The notes below the pieces were generated by a model, which was not told where the DNA came from, did not search any database, and saw only the letters and a program-made list of their open reading frames with translations. From Euglena gracilis (lineage: Eukaryota; Euglenida; Euglenophyceae; Euglenales): a stretch of 64,000 nucleotides of DNA. Below are positions 31,482 to 43,711 of this stretch, one piece after another. How positions within the stretch are numbered: the first letter of the stretch is position 1; each line of letters starts with the position of its first letter. Both the position numbers and the translations under genes were made by a program. The stretch lies in the NCBI GenBank assembly GCA_039621445.1, contig CP154954.1, positions 58,796,701-58,860,700 on the forward strand, in the 5' to 3' direction.

Positions 31482-34400
31482 TTTGCAGCTGGGCTGTGCC
31501 CAGCTGAATCTTTTTGAAATCTGTGGTTTTTTTGGAATCTGCACCAATCTGTGCTGTAAAACTGAGTGGGTGAATCATCTGGCATTTGGCAAATGGAATG
31601 GAATCAATCTGTGAGCAGGGCTCTGGGGGAAGGGACACTGAAAACGGCACAGATTTTTGTGATTCCCAGTGGTAGGAGAATGGGCCAGGTTGAGTGTCAG
31701 TCGAGAGCCAAGCTCTAGCTCCAGGTTGTCGGGTGTGATTTTTTTTCTGTGGCTTGTAGTTTCGTCAGTGTCTTGTTTTCAGCAGTTTTTTCCCAAATCA
31801 GGCTGTGCTTTTTTGAACGAATTGTGGAGTCCAATCTGGAAGATAATTTTTCTGGCAGAATTTTTATTTTCAGGTTGATGGTTTTTCAGTTTTGGCTGTG
31901 GGAAAGTCAAGTTTACGTTTTCTTCGGCAGTGATTCAAGTTTTTTTTATCGTTTTCTGGTTGTGGGGTTTTTTCGGATAAACCTCAGAATGCTTGAAGCA
32001 TGTCATTTTTGAGAAACACCGTTTTCTCTGGGGTGCACAGTACCCTTTCCTTGTGCTCAAGCAGCCAGACAAACAGTTCCAAAAGTTTTTTGTTTTGCCA
32101 GATCCAGTTTAACTTTGATCAGGGTGAGTCCACTGCAGGTGTGGCAGGTGCTCAATCCACAGAATGGGACATCATTTCAGTGGGTTTGTATGCTGGTCCC
32201 ATGCATTTGTGGGCTCCGAGTCCATCTTTTGGGAGAGGTTTAATGGGTTGTTCAGTGACTTTTTTTCCTGTCTGGGACATGCATCGACCTGTTCCATTTT
32301 CACAGTTTTCTTGTTTCACTCAGTTTCGGTGTGCTTCCAGTGAGGCAGCCCAGTTTGGTTTTGGGTAATTGCCGTTTCGAGGGGAAAATAAAACCTCTAT
32401 CGAACACTGGCAGGCCGAGTAATTTTCATTCATTGTTGGGATTGACTGGTCAAAGAGGGGAACCGGGTGTGCAAATCCGGGAGGAACAGACACCCCCGTC
32501 GACACACACTTAAGGGCCCAGGGATCTTAAGTTCAGTGGTGTTCAGTTTTCAGTTCAGTGTTCAGTGGTTCAGTTTGAGTTCAGTGGTTTTGTTTTTGGT
32601 TGCAACCTGGTGAATTTTTAGTGACCAATCCAAGTTTTCAGTTGATGAGTAACGAGGGGGGGAACATACACAAGAGGTGCTGCGGCCGCACCATCTCTTG
32701 TATAAACCCCCAAGAAACGAAATCAGCTGGGAAATATGGGTGGTTGCTTTTTCTGAGAGCCCCATTCCGGAAAATCTCAGAGTCAGCATTGGGCAGCTGA
32801 GGGTGCCGTTCGGCTGCATAATCGCCAGAATTTTGTTTCATGAAATTTGGTTGTATTGTCAAGCCTGTAGGGAAACAAAGTCCACCAGAATATTTCTTAA
32901 AAAAATCCCAAAGTTGTTGCAAAATTCATTTTTTCCCTTGAATTGTGCGATCTGTTGGCTAAATGGTGAGTCATAATCTCAATCTCATCTGGGTTGGTTT
33001 GCTTGGCTGTGGTCGGCTGCACAATTTTCCAACAGCAGCGATGATTTAGCTGCGTGTTGTGTTGCAGCCTACTACTGGGGATGCTAATTTTGTCGTAATG
33101 GGGTTCCTCCCTTCCCCAATTGCCATGAGATGGTCGGCAATATGATAGACAATGATGCATCTTGTTTTTTTTGTTGTGGTTAGGTCACGCTGACAAATCA
33201 ATCTGTGCTGAGTGTTGTGAGGAGGTCAACCATTGCGTCCAGGTTGTGCTTTTTTTGGATTTTTATTGTTGTGTTTGCCTTTTTTTGTTTCTTTTTTCCC
33301 CTCGTGCAGGTTTTCAACTCAACAACGCAAGGAGCAAGAATTGAGAGAGTTTCGAGATATTCACTGAGGAGAATTTATCAAGAATTTTGCAATTTGGACT
33401 ACCACAAGCAGAATTTCGTCACTACGGTGGGTACTTGAAGTGGTATTGTTACCACTCGGAAATTAATGCTGTGCCTTTGTGTGTCGAAGCCTGGGCTGAT
33501 AATTGGTTTTGATTCAGGGCTGAAGCCCAGTATTCATTTTCCTACTCTTGGACAGAATCAACTCTCCCCACGCGGTGTGGCCACGCTAGGGGGGGGGGGG
33601 CTGCCCAAATAGTCTGGGTGCAAGAATCAGCTTATTTTTTCTCCAGTGAAGGATTATGGAGGAATACAAATGTAAAGGGGTTCCACATCATTTGTGGGGG
33701 GGGGTCCATTTGGCTGAGTGCACCGAAGTAATTGTTATGACAACTGGATTACTTTCTTTGGAGTACCGAGCCTCAGGTTTGAGTGTTCAAATTTTCCTGT
33801 TTTTTTTTGGAATTTGGCAGATTTTGGCCTGGGCCACGATTTTCCCAGTTCTTAACCCCTGCCACCCCGTGTGCTGGAGGGGGGGGGGGCTCAGCGAAGC
33901 CTGACCCTGTGACCAATTCGGCTTTGGTGGAGCTGAACTTTGTTTTGCAATCGGTTTGGAAATGTGAAGCCCAGGTTGAATTGATTGAGGTTATGCCCTC
34001 CGGACCTTTTGCGGGGGGGGCAGTCCTTTATGGTGGAGTTGAGTGGTGGTGTTTGATTTCGTTCGGTTTGGACAGGAGGCCCAGGTTTGTCATTTTTTTT
34101 GGGTTTGGAGGCTGAAGCCAGGTTATGCCCCTTGTCTCTTGTTGGGGGTGGGGGCAGCAAAAAAACGCCTTGGCTGCGAGACTTGGATTTAAATTTTTGG
34201 GTTTTTTGAGTTTGCCAAGTCGTTTGACCCCCATTGCCTCGTGTGAATGAGCAGGGAGGGGGGGGGGCAGTGAGAAATTTTCTGGATGAGAAAGGGGAAT
34301 TGTATTTTTAAGTTTTTTGAATTTGCTGGAAACCCCGACCCTCACGGCTGTGTTGCCCGGGGGGGGGGGGGGCAGATCGGTTGGTTTATCACGGACATTG

Positions 34401-35518
34401 TGATTCGGTTTGGCGGTCTGTGCAGTCCACAATTGTGGGATGTTGTGTGGCTGACTTTGGGTTTGGAGGTTGGAATTCCTGGTTGGATTTGTTGAGGGCT
34501 TTTGCAGGCCCTGCTTTTGTGGAGGATACATCTGTGTTGGAAAAAACCTGGCATTTTTATTTTTTTCCAAGGAGAAAACCGAGTTCGGATTTGCAGACTC
34601 AGTTTTTTGATTCGGTTTGAATTTTCAGAACTGCGATTTTCATGGGATATTCGAGCTCGGGGGGGGGGGGGGTGGACCCTCCTCAGGCCCTGGTGTGGGC
34701 AAACAAAAAAAACAGCCACGTGGGCACTCAAGCCCTGTGATATAGTGGCTGTGGGCCAATGTGAAGCCCTGTTCTGCGTCCAACAAAAAAAATCGACCCA
34801 GTCATTTTTGTTGGAATGCATGACGACATGCACACAAAACACACAACCGCACACGCCATTGTACACCATTCCCATATAACCGTCTTACCCCCTCACCTAC
34901 TCGCCATTTCTCACCTCTGTCGTCCTTTTTTTTCTCTTCACTGGAAAGGAATGCTTCGCTCTTCCTTTTTTTTGCCCAATCAAAGAATTAACCCGGGCAC
35001 TGTGAGCCAAGTCCCTGATTCAAAAGAACTTCATTTCTTCACAAAAAAAGATCAACAAACGTTCAGTTGTTATTGTTTGGATTCTTTCCTTCCTCACCAC
35101 GGGCAATATTCTTGAACGCTGCCAAAGGGACGTTTTAATTAAGGCAGTCTGAGGGACAGGCATGGGGGGAAGTGTGCCCGAAGATTTTTTTGTTTTTGAT
35201 TGTTTTATGGGTTCCATGTAACTTTTGCATACACACGTTCGGACTCAACAAGACACAAGAATTCCCCAATATTTTTTGTGGGACGATTCTTTCTCCCTTC
35301 CACCACCGGTGGTGGGGGGGGGGCTGGCCCCGTTATCAGCTGATTTTTCAGGTGCCCCCAAAAGCAATATCAAGGTGCTGGGGGGGGGGGGGGGGCACCA
35401 CAGCCCTTCAAAAAAATATAAAAAACGCCCCCGGAGGCCAAAACGGCCCAACCTTAAAAAAAATTAATTTCCCCCATTCAGCGGGGGGGGGGGGCAAAAT
35501 TTGGTCCGACTAACGTCG
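31482..35518 (+). other. Non-coding interior of element C
   Basis: T/G-rich plus strand with repeated phrases such as GAAGCC-CAGGTT-rich paragraphs around 33,780-34,400, a TTCAGTGG/GTTCAG tandem at 32,528-32,600, and several G-runs. No gag, protease, RT or integrase motif is found on either strand. Confidence 0.6.
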
Positions 35519-35530
35519 CAAGGGAGGGGG
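35519..35530 (+). promoter_or_regulatory. Polypurine tract of element C
   Basis: AAGGGAGGGGG immediately precedes the right LTR, where plus-strand DNA synthesis of LTR elements is primed. Confidence 0.6.
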
Positions 35531-36128
35531 TGTCGGCTGTCGGCCCGCCGACAGCCGGTTTCTCAACATTCCCCCCGCGACATGACTCACCCAGTGGGTA
35601 GGAAGCTCCAGAAGTCAATTGGAAGGTGAGCAAAATGTTGCAAGTCTGGAAATACAAAAGAAAAACAGAAGGAGAAAGGCATTCCATTCCAAAATCACTG
35701 TTTTTATGTTCCTCTCACCCACTGCAAGCATAGGTGTGTTCAACCAAGGTGTGCAGGTTGCCTTGTGTGTGCTTTGCCTTCTGAATCAAGTCCACACTTC
35801 AAAAAGGTCTTATTTGTGATTTTCTTTGGATTCAAAGGATAAAACCCCAGATTCAGTTTCAAAGTTTTGGATCCTACGCCGGTATGCCAACCCAGCCACT
35901 CACAGGGGGCGAAAAGCCGGGCCTCCGGCCCTGAGCCCTCCGGAGGCTCTTTTTATTTGAAAAAACCCTGGGGCTGGGTGGTGACCGCAGGTGGGGGACA
36001 GGGAAGAAGGAGGCCCAGTTGGTCGGGCACTCCATTTCCCAGGCATTACATTTCATTTTCCCGATTCGGTTTCTACTTCACTACTTTTACCTTGTCCCTT
36101 TTTTATCTCCTAAAACCCCCCACCGACA
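35531..36128 (+). repeat. Right LTR of element C
   Basis: 598 bp, starting TGTCGG and ending ACCGACA, followed by GATC. It contains a TTTTTTATCTCCTAAAAC segment (36,099-36,120) absent from the left LTR. Confidence 0.75.
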
Positions 36129-36577
36129 GATCATCGACCTTTGTAAAGGCAAAATTAAGAAAGGGACTTCCATGCCACATCTTTGCCTTGTTGTTGTTGT
36201 ATTCCCCAGGGGAAATGAAAGCACATGGGACGCACGATCCGTCAAAGTGGGGGATGTACCCCCTCCCTATTCACATCTTTCCCATTGCATCTTCCCCAGT
36301 GACTCACAATTGCCTGTGCAGTTCAAATCTGGTTAGGAAATCCCAACGACGTTTGCGACCAGAAAAATCCCTGCAGAAGTGCATGTTTGCACTGTCAGCT
36401 AGGATGTGCCAGCGACATCAACATGAACTGCATTTGAAGGGGAATTCCCAGCAGCATTTGCAGCAAGGAAATTACCATCAGCATTTGCTGCCTGAAAAGG
36501 CCCGCCATCTGCCAGCAGAACGCCAGCACCACTTGTTGCAGGAAAAATCCCAGCAGCAGTGGCAACAAGAACAATCC
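36129..36577 (+). other. Segment between elements C and A
   Basis: 36,205-36,297 (GGGGAAATGAAAGCA to CACATCTTTCCC) is related to 62,897-62,975, beyond element A's right end. 36,390-36,575 is rich in CAGCA/GCAGCA words. No gene is seen. Confidence 0.45.
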
Positions 36578-37136
36578 TGCGGACTATTTGCCTGACCGCT
36601 TACCTTACCATCTGCCGAACTGACTTTTGTATTCCTAATTCAAACTTTTACCCCCGCACACTGCTGGCTCTTGTGTTATGTCTTCAAATTGATTTGTGAT
36701 TACGTCTTTGGGACAATTGGGATATCAAGAAAATTGAGAATCCGAGGATTTCAAGAAAAACAAAAGAATATTCTGAGACGTTCAAAGTTGGTCGCAGAGG
36801 TTTGTTGTTCCAGTCGTCCAAGACGTCTTCGAGGAGATTCAACATTGTTTCACTGGTTGTTGAAGTTCCAGAAGTTGATGTTCCTGAAGGCAAGGTTAAC
36901 CGAGTTGCTGGTACAGAACAACACCTTCAACAGGAAGTTGACATTGAGGCTGTGGTGAACAAGTTCACAGTGGAGAATTTGTCAACAATTGTTGTATTGG
37001 TTACTTGGTTGAGGAAGCTTGTAAGTGCTGCAGTTCTCCTTGCTGTCCAGAACAAGATCCTGGTGGAGGCAAGATCTTCATCATCTTGTTGACCTGGTCC
37101 TGAACCAAGTGGTTGGTTTTCTGTTCTGGTTTTTCA
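36578..37136 (+). repeat. Left terminal repeat (LTR) of element A
   Basis: 559 bp from TGCGGACTATTTGCC to a TTTTTCA end. About 97% alike by eye to 62,158-62,715. No clear primer binding site follows, which leaves the exact 3' limit open. Confidence 0.75.
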
Positions 37137-37185
37137 GTTTTTTTTTGGGGGGGTTGGCCAGTGTTTCTCCCAGTTTTCAGAGCCA

Positions 37186-38320
37186 GTGGTTGAGTTTTTT
37201 GAAAGTGACCTGCAGAAATGTCCTCCATGTCCTCCGTTGTACAGATGGTTGCAAGAATTGGAAATCAAATCAGCCAGCAGCAGTCAGTCTGTGTTTACCC
37301 CTGTGAATCCCATCACCCAGGTTGAAACATTTCTGAAGCAAATTGTTGAACCAAATTCCAGCAACCCCAGCCAAAGTTCAACTCAAAGTTCAAGGTTACC
37401 CCCTGTGAAATTGCCAGAGTTTGATGGTGCACATTGGCCTGAGTTTTTGAAAGATTTTGGCAGATGGTTGAGGGTAACTGGTGCAGCTGCCTTTGGAAAT
37501 GTCCAGAAAAAGGATTGGCTGTTGGAATGTTGCACTCCCAAGGTGAAAAAACTGGTTGAAAAAGTGATGGATGAGAATGATGATTTTGAAAAGGTGCTGT
37601 TGGAAATTGCAAAATTGTTCCCAACACTGGAAAATGACATGACTTTGAGGTCTGCCATTGAGAAATTGCCAGCACTTTCACAGAACCCTGAACCCCAAGA
37701 CATCAAAAAACTTTTCATTGAATTGGACAGTTTGATGGCCAGGTTGAGTCCCCAGGCCATTGGTTAACAGGAAAAGTTTCTGGTTTTGCTGAGGAAATTA
37801 CACCCCAGAATGCATGCAGACATCAGGGCAGACAGATTTTACAACATCGTTCTGAGACTTTTGTTGATTTAAGAAAAACAATTTTGGAAAAAAGTTCTGA
37901 AGATTGGTTGGAGAGGAATTTGTTGAAAAAAGAAAATCTCAGACCACTGATTGAAAGACCCCCTGATCAATCTGAAAAGGTTGGTGAAAGTGTCCCAGAA
38001 TCTGGAAAAGGTGGAAAATCTGGTGGAAAAGGAAAAGGCAAAGGAAGAGGCAAAGGCAAGGGTGACAGAAAAGTTGGTGACACCCCAGCCCCACGATTTG
38101 GAGCCACAATTTTCTGTCGATTTTGTCACAAAAAGGGGCATTACGAAGACAGATGTTGGTCAAAAGAAAAGTTTGAGAAAAAGAAGGCAGCATCCCAGAA
38201 GGGGGCAGGCACAGGGACCCTTCGGTTCTGCAAACCCAGGTTACCCCCCAGGGTGAGAACCCCAAAAAGAGAAAAGCTGATGCTTTGCAGTTGCTCCAGA
38301 TGGTGTGTAAAACTTATCTT
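37186..38320 (+). pseudogene. gag: gag of element A (capsid region and CCHC knuckle)
   Basis: The first frame (37,186-37,767, starting at GTG and ended by TAA) contains LPEFDGAHWPEFLKDFGRWL, similar to the start of retrotransposon capsid domains. Another frame (from about 37,884) has a basic Gly/Lys-rich stretch and the zinc knuckle CRFCHKKGHYEDRC (CX2CX4HX4C) at 38,115-38,156, the nucleocapsid signature that binds element RNA. A stop and a change of frame separate the two halves, so this gag is broken. Lengths are typical for a Ty3 gag of 350-400 residues. Confidence 0.7.
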
Positions 38321-38325
38321 TTCCA

Positions 38326-38600
38326 GTGAAGGTTTATGGAAAGGAAATTCAAGCCATTTTGGACACACGGGCCACCATCACTGCAGTTTCTAAGAAATGT
38401 GTTCCAGAGAATAAAATTCGGCGGAGTGCTGCGGTACCCCTGCAGATCAGCAACGGGGAGTACATCTTTTCTGAAGGTGTGTGTGAGGTGAGTTTGGAGT
38501 TGGGGTGAAAAACACTAAAACTTAAAGCGGTGGTTGTTGAAAAAAATCCGTTCGAGGCAGTTTTGGGGACTGACTTTACTGAAAGTGAGTTTTTTGGAGG
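38326..38600 (+). pseudogene. Retropepsin-like protease of element A, altered active site
   Basis: QAILDTRATITAVS at 38,350-38,391 aligns with the retropepsin active-site region, whose hallmark is Asp-Thr/Ser-Gly. Here the Gly position (38,368-38,370) encodes Arg. VLGTDF at 38,560-38,577 corresponds to the hydrophobic-LG region near the end of the fold. An in-frame TGA at 38,506-38,508 separates the two. With the missing Gly and the stop it is unlikely to be active. Confidence 0.65.
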
Positions 38601-39225
38601 GTTGCTGACCAGACCCCCCAGAATCATCATCGATGGTGAGGAGTTTTTGCTTCAGAGCCATGATGGGGACCACACCATCAAAAGAATTTTCAGACTTTTC
38701 AAGACAGAAAGCTACACTTTGGTGAAGCCAGTGAAGTCAAAAGCTTTGGATGAATTGATGATTTCTGAGGGTCAGATTTGCATTGATCTTTTTGCAAACC
38801 ACCTGAACCTCACACAGTCTTTGTACATGACGAAAGGGAATTCAGCCTACAGGTACTCATGGGAAAAATTGTTGTATGACCTTGGTCCTTCCAAGTTTCT
38901 GTGGGCAAACCCCCCCTTCAGCCAACTAAGCAAAGTGGTGATAAAGTTGTGCATTGAAGGAACAAAAATGGTCCTGGTACACCCAGACTGGGTGGACCAG
39001 TACTGGTCCCCCCTGCTGGAAAGGGTGACTGTGGCCAGGGTGAAAATTTCAAGTGGGGTTCCCTTGTTTGTGGGTGACAGGTGCAAAAAGGTGCTGCCCT
39101 CCCCCCTGTGGAACCCTTTTGTGAGTGTGGTGTACACAGTGCAATTCAAAGTGGATTTTGAGCTTTTGCAACCCCAGAATTGTGAGTTGGCTCAGGAAAG
39201 TGTCAAGAAATTCGAGTTTGGATGA
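38601..39225 (+). pseudogene. Methyltransferase-like (Dam-type) domain of element A
   Basis: Same frame as the protease C-terminus. ICIDLFANHLNLTQ (38,776-38,817), FLWANPPFSQLSKVVIKL (38,893-38,946) and VLVHPDWVDQYW (38,971-39,006) follow the pattern D-x-F-A...N / (N/D)PP(F/Y) / hydrophobic-P-W, as in the Dam-like adenine methyltransferase domain found in DIRS-type retroelements. The catalytic NPPF is kept. In DIRS elements this domain lies after RT/RNase H; here it lies between protease and RT. Element B has the same placement. Enzymatic activity is not shown, and the domain may have a structural or DNA-binding role. Confidence 0.55.
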
Positions 39226-40818
39226 ACTGAGAGGTGAGATCAGAAAGTACCCCACAGTGGATGATGCAATTCAAGTTGATTTCCCAGATCTTCCTGATGT
39301 TCCCACCCAGCAGCAGGCACCCCAGCCTGCTAACCCACCTGCAGACCAGCAAGTTTTTGAAAGTCCAAGTTTTCCTTTGGAGAATGTTCCCCCCAAGGAA
39401 TCAGAAGAAAAGGTGAAAGAATTGTTGGACAATGTGGTGGTGTTTGAACCAATGAATGAGCATGAAAACATCAATTTTTTGGCTGAATTGACAAAGGACA
39501 TTGAAAGTGAGCTGAGTCTTTTTCAGGAGGTGAGAAAAGATGTGGAGGTGATGTTTTTCCAGCTGTCCCGGCCTGTGGAAGATGTTCAGTTTGCAAAACC
39601 TGTGAAGACGCCCAAGGCAACAATCAGGATGGATGAACTCAAAAGCATTTCCCAAGTTTTGCATGAAAAGATTTGGACTTTGGAGGCCCAGAAAAAGGCT
39701 GCTGAAAAAAGCAGCAAATTGTTTACTGAGAATCTGAGTGGAGAATTTGAGAAAGAATTTGAGAAATTCAGAGACCATCCCAGGTTGTATGAGCTTTTGG
39801 TGAAATTTTCTGATGTTTTTGGACCATTGCCCACAATTTCTGAGTCTTCCCCCTGCCTGTTTTGATGGACATTGAGCTGAAGCCTGAATGGGAAGGCAAA
39901 CCCCTAAGGCAAAAGTGTTGCCCCATGCCCCAGGATGATGAAAAAGAAATTGACCTTCAGTGTGAAGAATTGCTAAAGTTAGGGTTGATTGAGCAATTCC
40001 CAGTTGGTGAAATCCCCCAGGTGTGCAGCCCCACATTTTTGGTGGACAAAAAAGGGTCAAGTACCAGAATGATGGTCATTCATTATTGAAAATTGAATTC
40101 CAGAAGCAAAGCACATGCAGGTTTTTTGCCAAACATGTAAATTCTGATTGAAAGTTTGGCCAAGTGTCGGTTCAAAAGTACCCTTGACATGAGGAGTGGG
40201 TATTGGCAAATCCCAATCACAAAAAGAGCAGCAAATTTGTCTGCATTTTGCATTCCTTCAGGGAGGTGTTTTCGTCCAAAAAGGATGATGTTTGGGTTGA
40301 TGAATGCCCCAGGGATTTTTCAGGAGTTGATGGAAATCCTAACCTCCCAATGCAAAACGGATTTGAGGGTGAGAGAGATTTTGAAAGATGGACACCTGGC
40401 TTCTTTTTTCGATGACACAGGGGTTGGTGCAAACTCTGAGGAGGATCATTTGTATCTTTTGGAAAAGTGGTTTGAAGTTTGCAGAAAGAACCAAGTGAGA
40501 ATCAAATTGAGCAAATGTTCTTTTCTGAATCAGACCATTGACTACTTGGGTTTCTCGTTGGGATGGGGAATGTGGCAGGCAAACAAAAGGAATATTGAAC
40601 CAATTCTGAGTTTTCGAGTTCAGAATCAAAAGGGTTTGAGGCGAATTTTGGGAGCCATGAATTTTTATCGCAGACACGTGAAAGTTTTTACTTTTGACTC
40701 AGCCCCACTGACAGAACTTCTGAAAAAGAATGTGAAATGGAGGTGGACTGAAAGGGAGGAGAGTTGTTTGAATGTACTGAAAAGAAAGTTGTCTTCTCTT
40801 GATTTTTTGGGTACACAG
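39226..40818 (+). pseudogene. pol: Linker and reverse transcriptase of element A
   Basis: A linker frame (to about 39,860) ends in RLYELLVKFSDVFGPLP, the usual lead-in to Ty3 RT. The RT frame has MDIELKPEW, EELLKLGLIEQF, FLVDKKG, then TLDMRSGYWQIPI, MMFGLMNAPGIFQELM and the catalytic box FFDDTGVGAN (40,408-40,437; usual form Y-x-D-D). KCSFLNQTIDYLGF and LRRILGAMNFYRRHV follow. In-frame stops at 40,087-40,089 (TGA) and 40,138-40,140 (TAA) and a frameshift near 39,860 make it dead. It is cut at 40,818 by element B's LTR. The sequence resumes in the same sense at 59,550. Confidence 0.85.
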
Positions 40819-41253
40819 TGTACGTCCTACCTTAATGCTTTCGCCCTTTGGTGCGCAGAAAAGGATATAAGTAGGAGTAACAGGAAAAATATAAAATAAA
40901 TATAAAAGTTGTATTGCCCTTTTCCCCAATTAAGAGGCAGAGCACAAGACAGGGTAGAAGCCCTATGGGCTACGGACCAGGAAAGTGACAAGTGTCCTTT
41001 CAGAACTTCAAAATGTGAAAAAGCAAACTTGGAAATCAAGTCTTGCAAAGACAAAATGAAATGAGAAGAATAGAGAATAATACCACCTGTGGAGAGGAGA
41101 ACCAGAATTAGGCTTTGGTATTCCTAATTCAGGCCGTTGGCCATCGGTAGGAATACCACCTAGCATAGTACTGTGTATGGGGCTCAGAGCTATATCTGGC
41201 CGTAGGCTTATACCTACATACACAGTACCATGGCCTTACGGCTGCCTGGTACA
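40819..41253 (-). repeat. 3' LTR of element B
   Basis: 435 bp, nearly identical to 59,115-59,549. On the element's strand it runs TGTACCAGGC to GACGTACA. Left flank ACACAG and right flank of the other LTR CGTAAC show no shared target duplication. Confidence 0.9.
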
Positions 41254-41265
41254 CATCCCCCTCCC
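41254..41265 (-). promoter_or_regulatory. Polypurine tract of element B
   Basis: The minus strand reads GGGAGGGGGATG directly before the 3' LTR, the expected plus-strand primer site. Confidence 0.7.
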
Positions 41266-42089
41266 AGGGCTATGCCCGATTTCCCTACTGGACCAGGCCA
41301 GTCGGAATGCCGGACACAGTCCTGGGGACGGGGACCTGTCACAGGGCCGTTTGCGGCTTTTGGTTCTCCTGTCACCAGGGGTGTGGGAAGGAAATTGCGA
41401 GATAACGCAAAAACGCGCAAAAGTGGTTAACCGCTTATGCGGTGCCTACTTATTGCGGCAAAGGGGTGGAAGCGGAAGAGCCCATTGGGAAATGGGGCTG
41501 GAAGGTTTCCATTCCAGAAAGTCCCATCCACCCAGTTTGGGGTGTGTCTATGACACGCAGGGAGGTCTCATTCCATAATCGGAAAAGATTGAAGGGTGGG
41601 GTGTGGAAGGAGGGGGCACCTGGCCAGTCATATCTGACCAGGGAGAAGGACCTATTTACAAAACCAACTGCCGGCGACAGCGATATTTTGCCCAGGGGGG
41701 TAAAGGAGAGAGGAGTGGGGGGCTGGTCAAAAGACCTTAGCAGAAGTTTTGCTGTCTGGCAGTCTTATGTGGCCTTATAGCCGAAAAGTAACAAGTTGGG
41801 AGCTATTATTACGGTGTGCGCGCTGTACGCTGTGTGTCTTCTTACTGGCGGCATATACCGCTAGGAGAAGGCTTCACAGCGCTGCTCGGACACGATGTTG
41901 TCGATGGGGTATCCCCAGAGGCATATACCTCGACAGATGGGCAGTAGCCCAAAAGAGAGGGGGTTATATGTAAAGTAAAAATACATATTGGCAGATGTGC
42001 CTGGGATAGATACCGAATACAGGGCCTATAGGCCTGATGGAAAGGTCAGAACAGGGTCCAAGGACCTGTGGCCTGTCAGCCTGGGGTAT
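41266..42089 (-). other. 3' untranslated region of element B
   Basis: About 820 bp between the last ORF and the 3' LTR. It carries many tiny inverted words (for example GGCCTATAGGCC at 42,021) and no long open frame with recognisable motifs. Confidence 0.5.
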
Positions 42090-43711
42090 CTATGGCACAG
42101 ATGGCCATTTCCTGGGAGTCGGTGGTCTGATCTCCCGAACGTAGTCTCCTTCCGGAGATTCCACTATCTCCAGTATCGGAGGTTCGAAATTTACGAGTTG
42201 CCTTTCAGGCTCATCGACATCAAAATCGGGATATTCCCATTTTTTTGTATACCCATCGGGTAATCGTACTCCAAGCCTGTTGGCTTCGCGATGCAGAAAA
42301 TTCTGGAGGTTATCCCAGAAGAAAAGTGGCAACATTGCCGGCCAGATCCAAAAATTTAGGCGGGGGTGGTTGCATTGAACCTGTGGGGGTATCCCCGGAT
42401 AGACGGCAGGATCTGCCTTGGTATGCCAACCTGCGACTCGCGCTCGGATGGTGAAGGGCCTTAAAACTTCTCTTACCCAATCGGTAAATTCCATTTTATA
42501 GGCCTCAGGGGGGTATTCAGGCAACAAAAAGGTAAAACTTGGTCGGTTTGGCAGGATTTGTGCCGTAAAAAGTTCACCCTGTCCCAATCGGAGTCTTGAA
42601 AAATGTATGGCACTTTGGCCTTGCCTGCTGACTTGACTGCGAGTCGGACAGCTGCGCTGTCAAGATGAAAATCTTTGGCGATTCCGCCTGTGCGGTAGCT
42701 GTGTACAGCTTTAAACTTCTTGAACTGGTAGAAGTTGATTTGGGACTTATAGTCCTGCTTGAATTTGACCAGATGGTCTTCATTTTCTGGTATGACTCTA
42801 GTCATACCGCCAGTGGCAGGTAGCCAAAAATCTGCCTGTAGGCAGTTGATGCAACGGACAGGTATGTCCTTGTCATAATCGTTTTCCGTCCAGCGGAAAT
42901 TGTCCATATTGGACCATGTCAGTAGGCAATCGCCACAAACCAGTGCTGCGCAATTGCGCACATATGCATCATGGTGGAAGCTTATGCTATCCGGGTTGCG
43001 TGTGCAAATATGCACTGCAGGCATGTCGTTTCGTAGCCTATGGCATGCTGTACATAACCACAATAGTGGATCATTGTCCTGGAAATCCAGTACGAAATTT
43101 CCTCCAAAATATTGGGCTAATACCCTTGGAGATTTCGCATTCCAAAAACGCCAAGTGTGGCTGGTCGTGAAAATACCGGGTTGATCCCGGTGGAACAAGG
43201 GCTTGATCCACTTGTTCAGCCAGGGGTCACTGCTGTTGCGGATCATATTGATCCTAGCCTGGCGAGTGTTGAGGGGGTCTACTCTGGACAATACGTCCTC
43301 AGTCCAAAATGGCTCATCGGCCTCGTGAGGGACATTTGACCGAATCGGTCTGATTGTGGGTTTGCGCTTAGCGCCTTCAGAGGTTGCAGCCACATAGCTG
43401 GCCATGGGTATCGTAGGCCTGTGGCCTGTGCCAGAGCCATCTCCACCAGACGGTGGTGACTCATCATCCCGGCGGCTTTCACCGGGCTTGCAGCCTTCGG
43501 CTGTGGGTTTAGCCTTAGGCTTTTTATGTTTGCCATATCGGCGTGCTTCTTTTGGGTCTGCCGGAGGTAGTGGTCGTTCCGCCTTCGGCGGTGCCGGTGC
43601 TGCCGGTTTGGCAGGAGGTGCCGATGCTGCCGGTTTGGCAGGCGGAGGTTGCATTTCCGCCGTTGGCGGTGTTGGTGCAGCTGGTTTAGCTGCTGGGACA
43701 TCTAACTCCAT
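42090..43711 (-). CDS. Cys-rich ORF at the 3' end of element B, function unknown
   Basis: A 412-residue frame (43,711-42,473) continues in another frame (42,587-42,090), so there is a frame change near 42,585. Together they give about 535 residues. The N-terminus is Pro/Ala/Lys-rich. The middle has clustered pairs LCTAC, ICTRN, VCGDC and RCINC with His residues (about 43,075-42,845), looking like a zinc-binding module. The C-terminal part has PEYPPEAYKMEFTDWVREVL. The ATG at 43,711 overlaps the stop of the upstream ORF (ATGGAGTTAG), suggesting coupled translation or frameshifting. It lies after integrase, where env or other accessory ORFs occur in LTR elements, but no signal peptide or membrane segment is apparent. 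I do not recognise the family. Confidence 0.6.

Larger units (their letters stand above)
30893..36128 (+). mobile_element. Non-autonomous LTR retrotransposon (element C)
   Basis: A 5.2-kb element delimited by two direct LTRs beginning TGTCGGCTGTCGGCCC. A 4-bp target duplication GATC lies at 30,889-30,892 and 36,129-36,132. Immediately after the left LTR is TGGTAAGCAGAGG, which differs by one inserted A from the complement of the initiator-Met tRNA 3' end. Immediately before the right LTR is the polypurine tract AAGGGAGGGGG. The 4.05-kb interior has no gag or pol motif in any frame. It therefore resembles a LARD-type non-autonomous element that borrows proteins from a relative. Neither element A nor B shares its LTR. 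Confidence 0.75.
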
